Source: Pinisolibacter aquiterrae (GTDB lineage Bacteria > Pseudomonadota > Alphaproteobacteria > Rhizobiales > Ancalomicrobiaceae). From it: a DNA stretch of 64,000 bases. The translations under genes were made by a program, and so were the position numbers. Location: positions 1-64,000 of the forward strand of contig NZ_JAFNIH010000041.1 of NCBI RefSeq assembly GCF_019160155.1, in the 5' to 3' direction. Shown piece after piece: positions 35,733-45,550 of this stretch (position 1 is its first letter; each line of letters begins with the position of its first letter). The notes under the pieces are model-generated. The model was not told the origin of the DNA. It did not search any database and saw nothing but the letters and a program-made list of their open reading frames with translations.

Positions 35733-37615
35733 GTTCGCGCCCGCGCCTCACCCGCCGCGAGACGCTGGCGCTCGCCGCCGCCGGCCTCGCCTTTCCGATC
35801 CCCCGCGCCGCGCGGGCCGAGGAGGGGGCGGCGGCGCCCGTCGAAGGGGCGCGTCACGGCTTCTCGATCTTCGGCGATCTGAAATATCCGGCCGACTTCA
35901 CCCGCTTCGACTGGGTGAACCCGGACGCCCCCAAGGGCGGCGCCCTCCTCACCCAGGCCGCGACCTGGTCGACCAACCAGAACCCCTCGACCTTCAATTC
36001 GCTGCACGATCTGATCCTCAAGGGCGACGCCGCCGTCGGCATGGACCTGACCCGCGCCGCGCTGATGACCCGCGCCCACGACGAGCCCGACGCGGTCTAT
36101 GGTCTCGTCGCCGAGAGCCTGGAGATCCGCGACGGCGGCGCCACGCTGGTGTTCCGCCTGCGCCCCGCCGCGCGCTTCTCCGACGGGGCGCCGGTCACCG
36201 CCGACGACGTGGTCTTCTCCCTGACCACCCTGAAGGCCAAGGGCCACCCGCAGATCTCCGAACTCCTGCGCGAGATGGTCTCGGCCGAAGCCGCGGCCCT
36301 CGATCGGGTGGTGGTGCGGCTCTCGCAGAAGCGCGGGCGCGGTCTGCCGGCGATCGTCGCCACGATGCCGGTGCTGTCGAAGGCGTGGTGGGCGAAGCGC
36401 GACTTCGAGGCCTCGAGCCTCGAGCCCGAGCCGGGCTGCGGCCCCTATCGGGTCGGGCGGTTCGAGGCCGGCCGTTTCATCGAATACGAGGCCGTCGCCG
36501 GCTGGTGGGGCGCCGATCTCCCGGTCGCCCGGGGGCGTTGGAACTTCCGCACCATCCGCTACGACTTCTACCGCGAGCGCACCGCCGCCTTCGAGGCCTT
36601 CAAGGCCGGCGCCACCACGTTGCGCGAGGAGTTCGTCTCGCTCGCCTGGGCGACGCAGTACGATTTCCCCGCCCTCGCCGACGGCCGGGTGAAGAAGATC
36701 GAACTCGAGGACCATTCGCCCTCCGGCGCGCAAGGCTGGTTTCTCAATACCCGGCGCGAGATCTTCGCCGATCCGCGCGTGCGCGAGGCGATCGGCCTCG
36801 CCTTCGATTTCGAATGGTCGAACAAGAACCTCTTCTTCGGCTCCTACCTGCGCACGCCCTCCTTCTTCGTCAATTCCGAGCTGGAGGCGACGGGCCTGCC
36901 CGACGCGGCGGAACGCGCGCTGCTCGAGCCCTTCCGGGGCAAGGTCCCCGACGAGGTCTTCGGCGAGGCGTGGCGGCCGCCGGTCTCCGACGGATCGGGC
37001 CGCGACCGTTCCCTGCTCCGACGCGCCTCGGTGCTCCTGACCGAGGCCGGATGGACCCGCAAGGGCGACCGTCTGGTCGACGCGCGCGGACGGCCGATGG
37101 AGATCGAGTTCCTCGAGGCCGAGACGAGCTTCGCCCGCATCACCGGCCCCTTCGTCAACAATCTGCGGGCCCTCGGCATCGACGCCCGCGAACGTGTCGT
37201 CGATCCCTCCCAGTTCGAGAAGCGCGTGACCGACTTCGATTTCGACGTGGTCAGCCGGCGTTGGTCGCTCGGCGCGACGCCGGACGACGGCGTCCGCCAG
37301 TTCTGGCATTCGTCGTCGCGCGACACGCCCGGCTCGAACAACCTCGCCGGCATCGCCGACCCGGCGGTCGACGCGCTGGTCGAGACCCTGCTCGCCGCTC
37401 CGACGCGGGAGGTCCAGCTCACCGCCGCCCATGCCCTCGATCGGGTGCTGCGCGCCGGGCGCTGGTGGGTGCCGCACTGGTACAAGGCCGACCACTGGAT
37501 CGCCGCCTGGGACGTCTACGAGCGCCCGAAGGTGAAACCGCGTTACGATCGCGCCATCGAATCGACCTGGTGGGTCGACGCGGCCCGGGCGAAGGCCCTC
37601 GGCAAGGGTCTGTGA
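35729..37615 (+). CDS. Peptide ABC transporter substrate-binding protein, YejA paralogue 2 (Tat-like signal)
   Basis: This 628 aa homologue of the preceding protein starts [20 protein letters not shown], a twin-arginine-like RR followed by a hydrophobic stretch ending AARA, so it may be Tat-exported while paralogue 1 is Sec-exported. It keeps the same frame ([55 protein letters not shown]) but the two are clearly diverged. GTG 35729 overlaps the previous TGA (GTGA), with no space for its own promoter. It lies 19 bases before yejB. It probably offers the same permease a second ligand range. Confidence 0.9.
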   Translation: MSSRPRLTRRETLALAAAGLAFPIPRAARAEEGAAAPVEGARHGFSIFGDLKYPADFTRFDWVNPDAPKGGALLTQAATWSTNQNPSTFNSLHDLILKGDAAVGMDLTRAALMTRAHDEPDAVYGLVAESLEIRDGGATLVFRLRPAARFSDGAPVTADDVVFSLTTLKAKGHPQISELLREMVSAEAAALDRVVVRLSQKRGRGLPAIVATMPVLSKAWWAKRDFEASSLEPEPGCGPYRVGRFEAGRFIEYEAVAGWWGADLPVARGRWNFRTIRYDFYRERTAAFEAFKAGATTLREEFVSLAWATQYDFPALADGRVKKIELEDHSPSGAQGWFLNTRREIFADPRVREAIGLAFDFEWSNKNLFFGSYLRTPSFFVNSELEATGLPDAAERALLEPFRGKVPDEVFGEAWRPPVSDGSGRDRSLLRRASVLLTEAGWTRKGDRLVDARGRPMEIEFLEAETSFARITGPFVNNLRALGIDARERVVDPSQFEKRVTDFDFDVVSRRWSLGATPDDGVRQFWHSSSRDTPGSNNLAGIADPAVDALVETLLAAPTREVQLTAAHALDRVLRAGRWWVPHWYKADHWIAAWDVYERPKVKPRYDRAIESTWWVDAARAKALGKGL

Positions 37616-37634
37616 CCAGAGAGACGGAGCCCCC

Positions 37635-38735
37635 ATGGGTGCCTATATCCTCCGCCGTCTGTTGCTGATGATCCCGACCCTGATCGGCATCATGGCGATC
37701 AGTTTCGTCATCGTGCAGTTCGCCCCCGGCGGCCCGGTCGAGCGCGTCATCGCCCAGGTGACCGGCACCGACGTCGGCGCCACCGCCCGCGTCTCCGGCG
37801 GCGGCGGCGATTTCGGCGGCGTCCAGGGCGGTGGTGGCGGCGACGTCGGCTCCAAATATCGCGGCGCCCGCGGTCTCGATCCGGAGTTCATCAAGAAGCT
37901 CGAGAAACAGTTCGGCTTCGACAAGCCGCCGCTCGAGCGCTTCTGGCTGATGATGAAGAACTATGCCGTCTTCGATCTCGGCGAGAGCTATTTTCGCTCG
38001 ATCTCGGTCCTGAAACTGGTTCAGGAGAAGATGCCGGTGTCGATCTCGCTCGGCATGTGGATGACGCTGATCTCCTACGGCATTTCGATCCCGCTCGGCA
38101 TCGCCAAGGCGGTCCGCGACGGTTCCCGTTTCGACGTGTGGACGTCGGCCGCGATCGTGGTGGGCTACGCGATCCCCGGCTTCCTCTTCGGCATCCTCCT
38201 GATCGTGCTCTTCGCCGGCGGTTCGTTCTGGGATCTCTTCCCGCTCAGAGGTCTGACGTCGGAGGGGTGGAGCCAGATGTCCTGGCCGATGCGGATCCTC
38301 GACTATCTCTGGCATCTGGTGCTGCCGCTGACCGCGATGTCGCTCGCCGCCTTCACCACCACCACGCTCCTGACCAAGAACTCGTTCCTCGACGAGATCC
38401 GCAAGCAATATGTCGTCACCGCCCGCATGAAGGGCCTGCCCGAGCGCCGCGTCCTCTACGGCCACGTCTTCCGCAACGCCATGCTGCTCGTGATCGCCGG
38501 CTTCCCGGCCGCCTTCATCGGCGCCTTCTTCGGCGGCTCGCTGCTGATCGAGACCATCTTCTCGCTCGACGGTCTCGGCCTCCTCGGCTTCGAGAGCCTC
38601 GTCAACCGCGACTATCCGGTCGTCTTCGGCACGCTCTGGGTGTTCTCGCTGATGGGTCTCCTGGTCAATCTGATCTCCGACCTCACCTACACCTGGATCG
38701 ATCCGCGGATCGACTTCGAGAGCCGGGAGGCGTGA
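37635..38735 (+). CDS. yejB: Peptide ABC transporter permease YejB
   Basis: This 366 aa permease starts [20 protein letters not shown], the typical DppB/YejB N-terminus. A glycine-rich periplasmic insertion follows (residues about 55-75, [16 protein letters not shown]), then [15 protein letters not shown]. The later helices and the coupling loop ([20 protein letters not shown]) are regular. The insertion before the second helix is a YejB trait. It forms the channel with YejE. It follows yejA2 by 19 bases and precedes yejE by 2. Confidence 0.95.
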   Translation: MGAYILRRLLLMIPTLIGIMAISFVIVQFAPGGPVERVIAQVTGTDVGATARVSGGGGDFGGVQGGGGGDVGSKYRGARGLDPEFIKKLEKQFGFDKPPLERFWLMMKNYAVFDLGESYFRSISVLKLVQEKMPVSISLGMWMTLISYGISIPLGIAKAVRDGSRFDVWTSAAIVVGYAIPGFLFGILLIVLFAGGSFWDLFPLRGLTSEGWSQMSWPMRILDYLWHLVLPLTAMSLAAFTTTTLLTKNSFLDEIRKQYVVTARMKGLPERRVLYGHVFRNAMLLVIAGFPAAFIGAFFGGSLLIETIFSLDGLGLLGFESLVNRDYPVVFGTLWVFSLMGLLVNLISDLTYTWIDPRIDFESREA

Positions 38736-38737
38736 CC

Positions 38738-39844
38738 ATGGCTCTTCTTCGGCCACTCTCGCCCCTCAACGCCCGCCGCCTCGCCAATTTCAAGGCGAAC
38801 GGTCGTGGCGCCTGGTCGCTGGTGATCTTCCTGGTGATCTTCGGCATCTCGCTCTTCTCCGAGCTGATCGCCAACGATCGCCCGATCCTGATCGTCTACA
38901 AGGGCGAGGTCCTCTCGCCGCTCCTCAAAGATTATCCCGAGGAGAAGTTCGGCGGCTTCCTGCCCCAGACCCAGTATCGCGATCCCGTGATCCGCGACGA
39001 GATCGAGGCCCACGGCTTCATGATCTGGCCGCCGATCCGCTATTCCTACAACACGCCCAACAACGAGATCCCCGACCCCGCCCCGGCCAAGCCGTCGTGG
39101 ATGTACGACGAGGAGAAGCGCTGCGAGCGCTATCCGCAAGGGGTGAACGATCCCGGCTGCACCATCGGCAACTGGAATTGGCTCGGCACCGACGATCAGG
39201 CCCGCGACGTCGCCGCCCGGATCCTCTACGGCTTCCGCATCTCGGTCCTGTTCGGCCTCGTCCTGGCGATCGTCTCCTCGGCGGTCGGCGTCGCCGCCGG
39301 CGCGATCCAGGGCTATTTCGGCGGCTGGATCGATCTCGGCTTCCAGCGCTTCATGGAGGTGTGGTCGTCGCTGCCCCACCTCTATCTCCTGCTGATCGTC
39401 TCCTCGATGTTCGTGCCGAGCTTCTGGATCCTCTTGGGCATCCTGTTGATGTTCTCCTGGGTCAGCCTCGTCGGCGTGGTCCGCGCCGAGTTCCTGCGCG
39501 CTCGAAACTTCGAATACGTCCGTGCGGCCAAGGCGCTCGGCGTCGGCAATCTCTCGATCATGGTCCGCCACCTGCTCCCCAACGCCATGGTGGCGACGCT
39601 GACCTTCATGCCCTTCATCCTCAACGGCTCGATCACCACCCTGACCTCGCTCGACTTCCTCGGCTTCGGCCTGCCGCCCGGCTCGCCCTCGCTCGGCGAA
39701 CTGCTGGCGCAGGGCAAGAACAACCTCCAGGCCCCCTGGCTCGGCCTGACCGGCTTCTTCATGATCTCGCTGATGTTGAGCCTCTTGATCTTCGTCGGCG
39801 AAGCGGTCCGCGACGCCTTCGATCCGAGAAAGACCTTCGCATGA
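38738..39844 (+). CDS. yejE: Peptide ABC transporter permease YejE
   Basis: This 368 aa permease has an N-terminal helix (WSLVIFLVIFGISLFSELIA) and a large periplasmic segment (about residues 40-140, with KRCERYPQGVNDPGCTIG). Five helices with the coupling loop EYVRAAKALGVGNLSIMVRH follow. LGTDDQARDVAARILYGFR is a DppC/YejE hallmark. Its stop overlaps yejF in ATGA. The two cysteines in the periplasmic insert may form a disulfide. Confidence 0.95.
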   Translation: MALLRPLSPLNARRLANFKANGRGAWSLVIFLVIFGISLFSELIANDRPILIVYKGEVLSPLLKDYPEEKFGGFLPQTQYRDPVIRDEIEAHGFMIWPPIRYSYNTPNNEIPDPAPAKPSWMYDEEKRCERYPQGVNDPGCTIGNWNWLGTDDQARDVAARILYGFRISVLFGLVLAIVSSAVGVAAGAIQGYFGGWIDLGFQRFMEVWSSLPHLYLLLIVSSMFVPSFWILLGILLMFSWVSLVGVVRAEFLRARNFEYVRAAKALGVGNLSIMVRHLLPNAMVATLTFMPFILNGSITTLTSLDFLGFGLPPGSPSLGELLAQGKNNLQAPWLGLTGFFMISLMLSLLIFVGEAVRDAFDPRKTFA

Positions 39845-41469
39845 CGGATCAGCCCCTCCTCTCCGTCCGCGACCTCTCCGTCGCCTTCACCCAAGGCGGC
39901 AGGACTCAGCTCGCCGTCGATCGGGTCTCCTTCGACATCGTTCGCGGCGAGACGCTGGCGCTGGTCGGCGAATCGGGCTCCGGCAAGTCGGTGACGGCCC
40001 TGTCGATCCCGCGCCTTCTGCCCTATCCGGCCGCCTCCCACCCCTCCGGGGAGATCCTCTTCAAGGGCACCGATCTCCTGAAGGCGTCGGAACGGGAGTT
40101 GCGCGCCGTGCGCGGCGCCGACGTCACCATGATCTTCCAGGAGCCGATGACCTCGCTCAATCCGCTCCACTCGATCGAGAAACAGGTCGCCGAGATCATC
40201 GAACTGCACGAGGTCTCGCGCGGCATGGCGACGCGCACCCGCGTGCTCGAACTCTTGAAGGCCGTCGGCATCCAGCGCGCCGAGGACCGGCTCGACGCCT
40301 TCCCCCATCAGCTCTCCGGCGGCCAGCGCCAGCGCGTGATGATCGCCATGGCCTTGGCGAACGAGCCCGATCTCCTCATCGCCGACGAGCCGACCACAGC
40401 CCTCGACGTCACCGTCCAGGCGCAGATCCTGAAGCTCCTCGCCGAGATCAAGACCCGCATGGGCATGGCGATCCTGTTCATCACCCACGATCTCGGCATC
40501 GTCCGCAAATTCGCCGATCGCACCTGCGTCATGACGCGAGGCGAGATCGTCGAGGCGGGACCCACCGCCGAGATCTTCGCCGCGCCGCGCCACGACTATA
40601 CGAGGAAGCTCTTGGCGGCCGAGCCCAAGGGCGACCCGCCCGTCGCCGACCTCTCCGCGCCGGTGGTGGCCGAGGCCGACGACCTCAAGGTCTGGTTCCC
40701 GATCAAGCGCGGCTTCCTGCGTCGCACGGTCGATTACGTCAAGGCGGTCGACGGGGTCAGCGTGACGCTGCGCGCCGGCCAGACTATCGGCATCGTCGGC
40801 GAATCCGGGTCCGGCAAGACGACGCTCGGCCTCGCCATGCTGCGGCTGATCCCCTCCGACGGGCGCATCGTCGTCCTCGGCCGCGACGTCCAGGGTCTCG
40901 GCGCCAAGGCGATGCGCCCGCTCCGCCGCGAGGCGCAGATCGTCTTCCAGGATCCGTTCGGCTCGCTCTCGCCGCGCCTTTCGGTCGCCGACATCGTCGC
41001 CGAGGGGCTCGAGGTCCATCGCCCCGGCCTCTCGGCCGAAGAGCGTGAGGCGGCGGTGATCCGCGTGCTCGGCGAGGTCGGCCTCGACCCCGAGACGCGC
41101 CATCGCTACCCCCACGAGTTCTCCGGCGGCCAGCGCCAACGCATCTCGATCGCCCGCGCCATGATCCTGGAACCGGCGGTGGTGGTGCTCGACGAGCCGA
41201 CCTCGGCGCTCGACATGTCGGTCCAGGCCCAGGTGGTCGACCTCCTGCGCGACCTCCAGACGCGGCATCGCCTCGCCTATCTCTTCATCTCGCACGACCT
41301 GAAGGTCGTCCGCGCGCTCGCCAACGAGGTGATCGTGATGAAGGACGGCAAGGTGGTCGAGCAGGGCCCTGCGGTCGAGGTCTTCGACCGGCCCAAGACC
41401 GACTACACCAAGGCCCTGATGGCCGCCGCCTTTCGCCTCGAGGCGGTCGAGGGGGCGGTCCGGCAATAG
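39841..41469 (+). CDS. yejF: Peptide ABC transporter ATPase YejF (two fused ATPase domains)
   Basis: This 542 aa protein has two complete ABC domains. Domain 1 has Walker A GESGSGKS at about residues 43-50, signature [15 protein letters not shown] and Walker [13 protein letters not shown]. Domain 2 repeats [24 protein letters not shown] and [12 protein letters not shown]. Each is followed by an oligopeptide-type C-terminal segment ([24 protein letters not shown]). The ATG overlaps the yejE stop. A stable hairpin begins at its stop codon. It is the energy unit for the two permeases and both YejA paralogues. Confidence 0.96.
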   Translation: MTDQPLLSVRDLSVAFTQGGRTQLAVDRVSFDIVRGETLALVGESGSGKSVTALSIPRLLPYPAASHPSGEILFKGTDLLKASERELRAVRGADVTMIFQEPMTSLNPLHSIEKQVAEIIELHEVSRGMATRTRVLELLKAVGIQRAEDRLDAFPHQLSGGQRQRVMIAMALANEPDLLIADEPTTALDVTVQAQILKLLAEIKTRMGMAILFITHDLGIVRKFADRTCVMTRGEIVEAGPTAEIFAAPRHDYTRKLLAAEPKGDPPVADLSAPVVAEADDLKVWFPIKRGFLRRTVDYVKAVDGVSVTLRAGQTIGIVGESGSGKTTLGLAMLRLIPSDGRIVVLGRDVQGLGAKAMRPLRREAQIVFQDPFGSLSPRLSVADIVAEGLEVHRPGLSAEEREAAVIRVLGEVGLDPETRHRYPHEFSGGQRQRISIARAMILEPAVVVLDEPTSALDMSVQAQVVDLLRDLQTRHRLAYLFISHDLKVVRALANEVIVMKDGKVVEQGPAVEVFDRPKTDYTKALMAAAFRLEAVEGAVRQ

Positions 41470-41514
41470 ACGGTCTCCGGGCCGGAGACCGTCGTCCCCG
41501 GGCTCGCCCCGGGG
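41469..41514 (+). terminator. Two hairpins after yejF
   Basis: GACGGTCTCC (41469-41478) pairs perfectly with GGAGACCGTC (41484-41493), starting at the last base of the yejF stop codon. A second stem CCCCGGG/CCCGGGG (41496-41514) follows. There is no T-run. The genes on both sides are convergent, so it may block read-through both ways. The second stem resembles dispersed palindromes. Confidence 0.6.
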
Positions 41515-41528
41515 ATCCGTCGACCCGG

Positions 41529-42314
41529 TCAGCCGACCCGACCGATCATCTCGTCGACGGTCCGCAGCAGCAGATCGATGTCCTCCGGCCGCGACAGACG
41601 ATGGTCGCCGTCGTCGACCAGCGTCAGCGTGGCGTCGTCGAGCGCCAGCCGCTCGGTGAGCCGCAGCGCGTGGGCGACCGGCACGCTCTCGTCGTCCTTG
41701 CCCTGGAGAATGGCGACCGGGCAGCCGGTCTCGATCGTCCCGCCGAGGAGGAGGTTGCGCCGTCCGTCCTCGATCAGCGCGCGCGTGATCACATAGGGCT
41801 CGTCGGAATAGGCCGAGGGTTCGGCGTAGCGCCCCTCGTCGAGGATGGTCCGGCGGATCTCCTCGGAGAAGCTCGCCCACATCAGCGCTTCGGTGAAGTC
41901 GGGCGCCGGCGCGATCAGGACCATGCCGACGATGCGCGAGTTCGCGCGCCCGACCCCGGCCAGATGGGCGCGCGCGGTGAGAAGGCTCATCCATCCGCCC
42001 ATCGACGAGCCGATCAGGATCTGCGGCCCCTCGGTCGCGGCGAAGACCGCCGCCGCTTCCTCCGCCCAGCGCGAGATCGTGCCGTCCTCGAAGCGCCCGC
42101 TCGAGACCCCGTGTCCGGAATAGTCGAAGCGGGTGAAGGCGAGCCCACGCGCGGCGGCATGGGCGTCGAGCGCCAGCGCCTTGGTGCCCTCCATGTCGGA
42201 ACGGAAACCGCCCAGCCAGATCAGGTCCGGGCCGCGCCCGGACCGGCGCTTCACCGCGATCGTCCGCGCCTCGGCGCCCGCACCCACGGTGATCGTCTCG
42301 ACCTCTGCGCTCAT
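41529..42314 (-). CDS. Alpha/beta hydrolase
   Basis: This is a 261 aa alpha/beta-hydrolase fold protein with the oxyanion-hole segment DLIWLGGFRSDMEG and FTRFDYSGHGVSSG. The nucleophile elbow is GSSMGGWMSL, the acid is in LQGKDDESVP and the catalytic His is in DGDHRLSRPEDI. Such proteins resemble the ABHD10-like thio- or carboxylesterases; substrate not evident. No signal peptide, so it is cytosolic. It is convergent with yejF and divergent from infC across 318 bases. Confidence 0.88.
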   Translation of the reverse strand: MSAEVETITVGAGAEARTIAVKRRSGRGPDLIWLGGFRSDMEGTKALALDAHAAARGLAFTRFDYSGHGVSSGRFEDGTISRWAEEAAAVFAATEGPQILIGSSMGGWMSLLTARAHLAGVGRANSRIVGMVLIAPAPDFTEALMWASFSEEIRRTILDEGRYAEPSAYSDEPYVITRALIEDGRRNLLLGGTIETGCPVAILQGKDDESVPVAHALRLTERLALDDATLTLVDDGDHRLSRPEDIDLLLRTVDEMIGRVG

Positions 42315-42632
42315 GCTGTCCTCTTTCGGCTTCGACCCTCCCGGAGGTAGCCGATCCCGACCGACGAGGGGAGGGATTTCTTCACCGAATGCCGGGTTCA
42401 CCCCCCTCCGCGAGGGTGTCTCGCCCCGTCGCGACGCGATCTCGGCGTTGACTTCCCGGCAAAATCGGCGAATTGTCGGGTCCAACGGTTCGGCGCGCTC
42501 ATCCTCGTCGATCGATGGCCTCGGCGTCACGCGCGCGGGGCTTTCGTCACAGGACCAGTCCGACCCCCGATCGCGCTCGCGATCGGTCGTCGAGCGAGGC
42601 GCGCCCCCGATCATCGAGAGGAGATCACGACC
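42315..42632. promoter_or_regulatory. 318-base divergent control region upstream of infC
   Basis: This stretch has no gene. TTGACT (42448-42453) and AATTGT (42471-42476), separated by 17 bases, form a plausible but weak promoter about 160 bases upstream of infC. The long leader between it and the ATT start could hold translational control of infC, but I saw no defined structure. The left part serves the divergent hydrolase. Confidence 0.4.
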
Positions 42633-43172
42633 ATTCGCCGTCCGTTTCGCGCACCGCCGCCGCCCAAGGAAGGGCCGCGTATCAATCGAGAGATCCGGGG
42701 TACCCCGCAGATCCAGTTGATCGACGAAGAAGGCGTCAACGTCGGCGTCGTTTCCTTCTACGACGCGCTCGATCGCGCCGAAGAGCAGGGCCTCGACCTC
42801 GTCGAGATCGCCCCCAACTCGGTGCCGCCGGTCTGTAAGCTTCTCGACTATGGTCGCTTCAAGTACCAGTCGCAGAAGAAGGCCGCCGAGGCGCGCAAGA
42901 ACCAGAAGGTCGTCGAGATCAAGGAAGTCAAGCTCCGTCCGGGCATCGACGACCACGACTACGACGTCAAGATGAAACAGTCGCGCAAGTTCTTCGAGGA
43001 AGGCGACAAGGTCAAGATCACGCTGCGCTTCCGCGGCCGTGAGATGGCCCATCAGGACCTCGGCGTCCAGGTTCTCGACCGCGTGCGGACCGACGTCGCC
43101 GACGTCGCCAAGGTCGAGTCCGAGCCCCGCCTCGAGGGCAAGCAGATGATCATGATCCTGGCGCCGCGCTGA
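42633..43172 (+). CDS. infC: Translation initiation factor IF-3, with ATT start codon
   Basis: IF-3 binds the 30S subunit and checks start codons. Reading from ATT at 42633 gives, after the initiator, [20 protein letters not shown], the Rhizobiales IF-3 N-terminus, joined in frame to [14 protein letters not shown]. The total is 179 aa, the usual length. AGGAG (42619-42623) is 9 bases before the ATT. Starting at the first ATG/TTG-type codon at 42717 would lose 28 conserved residues. Rare start codons let IF-3 repress its own translation in E. coli (AUU), and the same is likely here. The C-terminal domain ends [10 protein letters not shown]. rpmI and rplT follow after another gene, with their own promoter. 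Confidence 0.92.
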   Translation: MRRPFRAPPPPKEGPRINREIRGTPQIQLIDEEGVNVGVVSFYDALDRAEEQGLDLVEIAPNSVPPVCKLLDYGRFKYQSQKKAAEARKNQKVVEIKEVKLRPGIDDHDYDVKMKQSRKFFEEGDKVKITLRFRGREMAHQDLGVQVLDRVRTDVADVAKVESEPRLEGKQMIMILAPR

Positions 43173-43195
43173 GCGGCGTCGATCGATCCTCTCCC

Positions 43196-43219
43196 GACGC
43201 GGCGCTCGGTCGCCGCGTC
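43196..43219 (+). terminator. Terminator-like hairpin after infC
   Basis: GACGCGGCG (43196-43204) and CGCCGCGTC (43211-43219) form a perfect 9-bp stem around CTCGGT, 24 bases past the infC stop. No T-tract follows. Confidence 0.5.
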
Positions 43220-43290
43220 GTGTCGAACGGCCTCGGTCCCGCGCCTCGTGATGCCGGACCCTCTCTCCAACCGTCCTCGGAGTGCCGACC

Positions 43291-43878
43291 ATGAGCGGAA
43301 CCCATCGGTCCCTGCGCTGGCGGACCCTGCGGGGCGGCGACGGTGAGGGGGCGGATGCGGCGATCGGCCTCGAGCACGTCGACCTGAAGATCGCGGAGAC
43401 CGGCATCACCGCCGAGGGTGTCGCCATCGGCGGCGAGGGCGAGACCGCTTTCGGCGCCCGTTGGCGCATCGGCATCGACGCCGAATGGGCCTGCGTCCGC
43501 TCGCTCCACCTCACCCGCCTCGGCGGCGCCACCGTGGCGCTGCGCCACGACGGCTACGGCGCTTGGACCGACGGCGAGGGCAAGCCGCGCAAGGACTTCG
43601 CCGGCATTCTCGACGTCTTCGTCGAGGGCTCCCCCTTCGGCCTGATGGCCCTGGTGAAGCGGTTGGCCAAGAAGGCGGAGAAGGCGCAGGCGCTCGAGGC
43701 GATCCACGTCTCCCTTCCGGATCTCGCGATCGCCAAGATCGCGGTGACGCTGAAGCCGAGCGCCGCCGGCCGGCACCTCGCCGTCACCCTCGGCGAGACC
43801 GGCCTCGAGGTCGATCTCGACGAGGACGGCGTGCCCGAGCGTTTCGGCGCGCTCGTCGAGCGTGTCGCGGCGCCGTGA
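43291..43878 (+). CDS. Putative glycolipid-binding family protein
   Basis: This 195 aa cytoplasmic protein resembles the putative glycolipid-binding family (PF06475, PA1994-like). Characteristic pieces are LRWRTLRGGD near the start, RWRIGIDAEWACVRSLHLT, VALRHDGYGAW, KDFAGILDVFVEGSPFG and a C-terminal LEVDLDEDGVPERFG. There is no signal peptide. ATG 43291 is preceded by GGAG. It sits between infC and rpmI, an insertion in what is usually infC-rpmI-rplT. Function is not known beyond the family name. Confidence 0.75.
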   Translation: MSGTHRSLRWRTLRGGDGEGADAAIGLEHVDLKIAETGITAEGVAIGGEGETAFGARWRIGIDAEWACVRSLHLTRLGGATVALRHDGYGAWTDGEGKPRKDFAGILDVFVEGSPFGLMALVKRLAKKAEKAQALEAIHVSLPDLAIAKIAVTLKPSAAGRHLAVTLGETGLEVDLDEDGVPERFGALVERVAAP

Positions 43879-43900
43879 GCGCTTTTCGCGGCCCCGGCCG

Positions 43901-43929
43901 TTGCATTCCCGCCGAGGCGCGCCTATAAA
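43901..43929 (+). promoter_or_regulatory. Sigma-70 promoter for rpmI-rplT
   Basis: TTGCAT (43901-43906) and TATAAA (43924-43929) with a 17-base spacer are close to consensus. A start near 43936 leaves a leader of about 170 bases before rpmI, long enough for L20-type autoregulation, though no specific structure was confirmed. It begins 23 bases after the preceding stop. Confidence 0.75.
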
Positions 43930-44106
43930 GCCCGCCGTCTCACGAACCGACCGGCTGATCAAAGGGCATGCCGTGGCGGTTCATGAAGGCTCGAACCCGC
44001 ACAGTCGAACACAGGACGCGAGGGTTCACGCGCGATCGTCGATCGCGTGGCCGGTGGTGCTTTTTCGGGCGCCGCCGTTTTCGCGTCCCAACCACGAGAG
44101 AGCCAA

Positions 44107-44304
44107 ATGCCCAAGATGAAGACCAAGAGCGGCGCCAAGAAGCGCTTCAAGCTCACGGCCACTGGCAAGGTGAAGGTCGCTCAGGCCGGCAAGCGCCACG
44201 GCATGATCAAGCGGACGACGAAGTTCATTCGCGACGCGCGCGGCACCACGGTGCTCGCCGATTGCGATGCGAAGATCGTCAAGCAGTTCATGCCCTACGG
44301 CTGA
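44107..44304 (+). CDS. rpmI: Ribosomal protein bL35
   Basis: This 65 aa, very basic protein starts [20 protein letters not shown], then [19 protein letters not shown], and ends IVKQFMPYG, the canonical L35 sequence. The length is exact for the family. The start at 44107 is preceded by AGAGAGCC. rplT follows after 42 bases. A strong promoter lies upstream at 43901. Confidence 0.97.
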   Translation: MPKMKTKSGAKKRFKLTATGKVKVAQAGKRHGMIKRTTKFIRDARGTTVLADCDAKIVKQFMPYG

Positions 44305-44346
44305 GCCGCGGCCCTCGACCTCACGATATCTGAAGGATAACCAGCC

Positions 44347-44712
44347 ATGGCTCGTGTCAAGCGCGGTGTCACCGCTCACGCCAAGCACAAGAAGGTTCTG
44401 AAGGCCGCCAAGGGTTACTACGGCCGCCGGAAGAATACGATCCGTACCGCCAAGGCGGCCGTCGAGAAGGGCATGATCTATGCCTATCGCGACCGCAAGA
44501 CCAAGAAGCGCAACTTCCGCGCCCTGTGGATCCAGCGCATCAACGCCGGTGTCCGTCAGGTCGCCGCCGAGATGACCTATTCGCGCTTCATCGACGGCCT
44601 CAACAAGGCCGGCATCGAAGTCGACCGCAAGGTCCTCTCCGATCTCGCGATCACCCAGCCGGAGGCCTTCGCGGCCCTGGTCGGAAAGGCCCAGGCCGCG
44701 CTCGCAGCCTGA
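44347..44712 (+). CDS. rplT: Ribosomal protein bL20
   Basis: This 121 aa protein starts [20 protein letters not shown], continues [20 protein letters not shown] and [13 protein letters not shown], and ends [10 protein letters not shown]. It matches L20 over its whole length. L20 is essential for early 50S assembly and represses its own operon in enteric bacteria. Transcription ends at a good intrinsic terminator 24 bases past the stop. Confidence 0.97.
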   Translation: MARVKRGVTAHAKHKKVLKAAKGYYGRRKNTIRTAKAAVEKGMIYAYRDRKTKKRNFRALWIQRINAGVRQVAAEMTYSRFIDGLNKAGIEVDRKVLSDLAITQPEAFAALVGKAQAALAA

Positions 44713-44735
44713 TCGCCCGATCCCGTCTTCGAAGA

Positions 44736-44765
44736 CCCCGCGCCTCCCGCGCGGGGTTTTTGTTT
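44736..44765 (+). terminator. Intrinsic terminator after rplT
   Basis: CCCCGCGC (44736-44743) pairs perfectly with GCGCGGGG (44749-44756) and is followed by TTTTTGTTT. This is the clearest Rho-independent terminator in the window. Confidence 0.92.
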
Positions 44766-44795
44766 GAGAAAGCCCGTCGAGAGAGAGGAACGACC

Positions 44796-45014
44796 ATGTC
44801 CGACGAGACCCGCGATTCCAACGGCAATCTGCTCGCCGACGGCGACAGCGTCACCCTGATCAAGGACCTCAAGGTCAAGGGCACCTCGGTGACCCTGAAG
44901 CGCGGCACCCTGGTCAAGAACATCCGCCTGACCGGCGATCCCGACCTGATCGAGTGCAACGCCGAGAAGGTCAAGGGCCTGGTGCTGCGCACCGAGTTCC
45001 TCAAGAAGGCCTGA
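44796..45014 (+). CDS. YjdM/PhnA-type protein lacking the zinc ribbon
   Basis: This 72 aa protein matches the C-terminal domain of E. coli YjdM (formerly PhnA): [38 protein letters not shown] and LRTEFLKKA. The N-terminal zinc ribbon (two CxxC) of the 111 aa E. coli protein is missing. YjdM was once tied to alkylphosphonate use but has no proven phosphonate activity. AGAGGAACGACC precedes the ATG. It is the first gene after the rplT terminator, 104 bases ahead of a thioesterase gene. Confidence 0.85.
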   Translation: MSDETRDSNGNLLADGDSVTLIKDLKVKGTSVTLKRGTLVKNIRLTGDPDLIECNAEKVKGLVLRTEFLKKA

Positions 45015-45118
45015 CCAATTCGTCAGGGACTTGACGGACAGGGGTGGCAGTCTGCGATGATGGGACCGCGCCGAGCGGTCCCGGCGGCGCGTCTCGATCG
45101 GGACCACCGGAGATCCCA

Positions 45119-45550
45119 ATGACCACCCCGCCGACGCTCGAGTCCTTCCCCGCCCGCGCCTACGACAAGCTGCGCTACGGCGATACCGACCGTCAGGGTC
45201 ACGTCAACAACGCGGTCTTCGGCACGTTCTTCGAGACCGGCCGCGTCGAGTTGATTCTCGATGCGGAGCACTCGCTGCTCGAGCCCGGCCAGTCCTTCGT
45301 GCTGGCCCGCATCGAGATCGATCTCGTCGCCGAGATCCTGTGGCCGGGCACGGTCGAGATCGGCTCGGCGGTGTCGCGGGTCGGCCGCTCCTCGATCCAC
45401 GTCGCGCAGGCCTTGTTCCAGAACGGCCGTCTCTGCGCCCGCGCGACCTCGGTCGTCGTCCTCGTCGACGGCACCACCCGCCGCTCCACCCCCTTCGGGG
45501 AGGCCGCGATCGCCCGGCTGAAGGCGCTCCACCTCACCGACGAGGCCTGA
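45119..45550 (+). CDS. 4HBT-type acyl-CoA thioesterase
   Basis: This is a 143 aa hot-dog fold protein. The active-site region is [20 protein letters not shown], with the conserved Asp and the HVNN turn of YbgC/4-hydroxybenzoyl-CoA thioesterases. Further segments [20 protein letters not shown] and [15 protein letters not shown] fit the fold. It should hydrolyse a cytosolic acyl-CoA or aryl-CoA; the substrate is not visible. The start [18 protein letters not shown] at 45119 suits the family. It is followed by a noncoding repeat-like stretch. Confidence 0.85.
   Translation: MTTPPTLESFPARAYDKLRYGDTDRQGHVNNAVFGTFFETGRVELILDAEHSLLEPGQSFVLARIEIDLVAEILWPGTVEIGSAVSRVGRSSIHVAQALFQNGRLCARATSVVVLVDGTTRRSTPFGEAAIARLKALHLTDEA

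Noticed and set aside
37800-37850. Glycine-rich stretch in yejB taken for an insertion or sequencing artefact
   Set aside because: The frame is intact and YejB proteins carry extra residues between helices 1 and 2, so it is a normal loop.
42717-42719. Conventional start codon for infC at 42717
   Set aside because: It would delete 28 residues that match the Rhizobiales IF-3 N-terminus, while ATT at 42633 has a proper Shine-Dalgarno.
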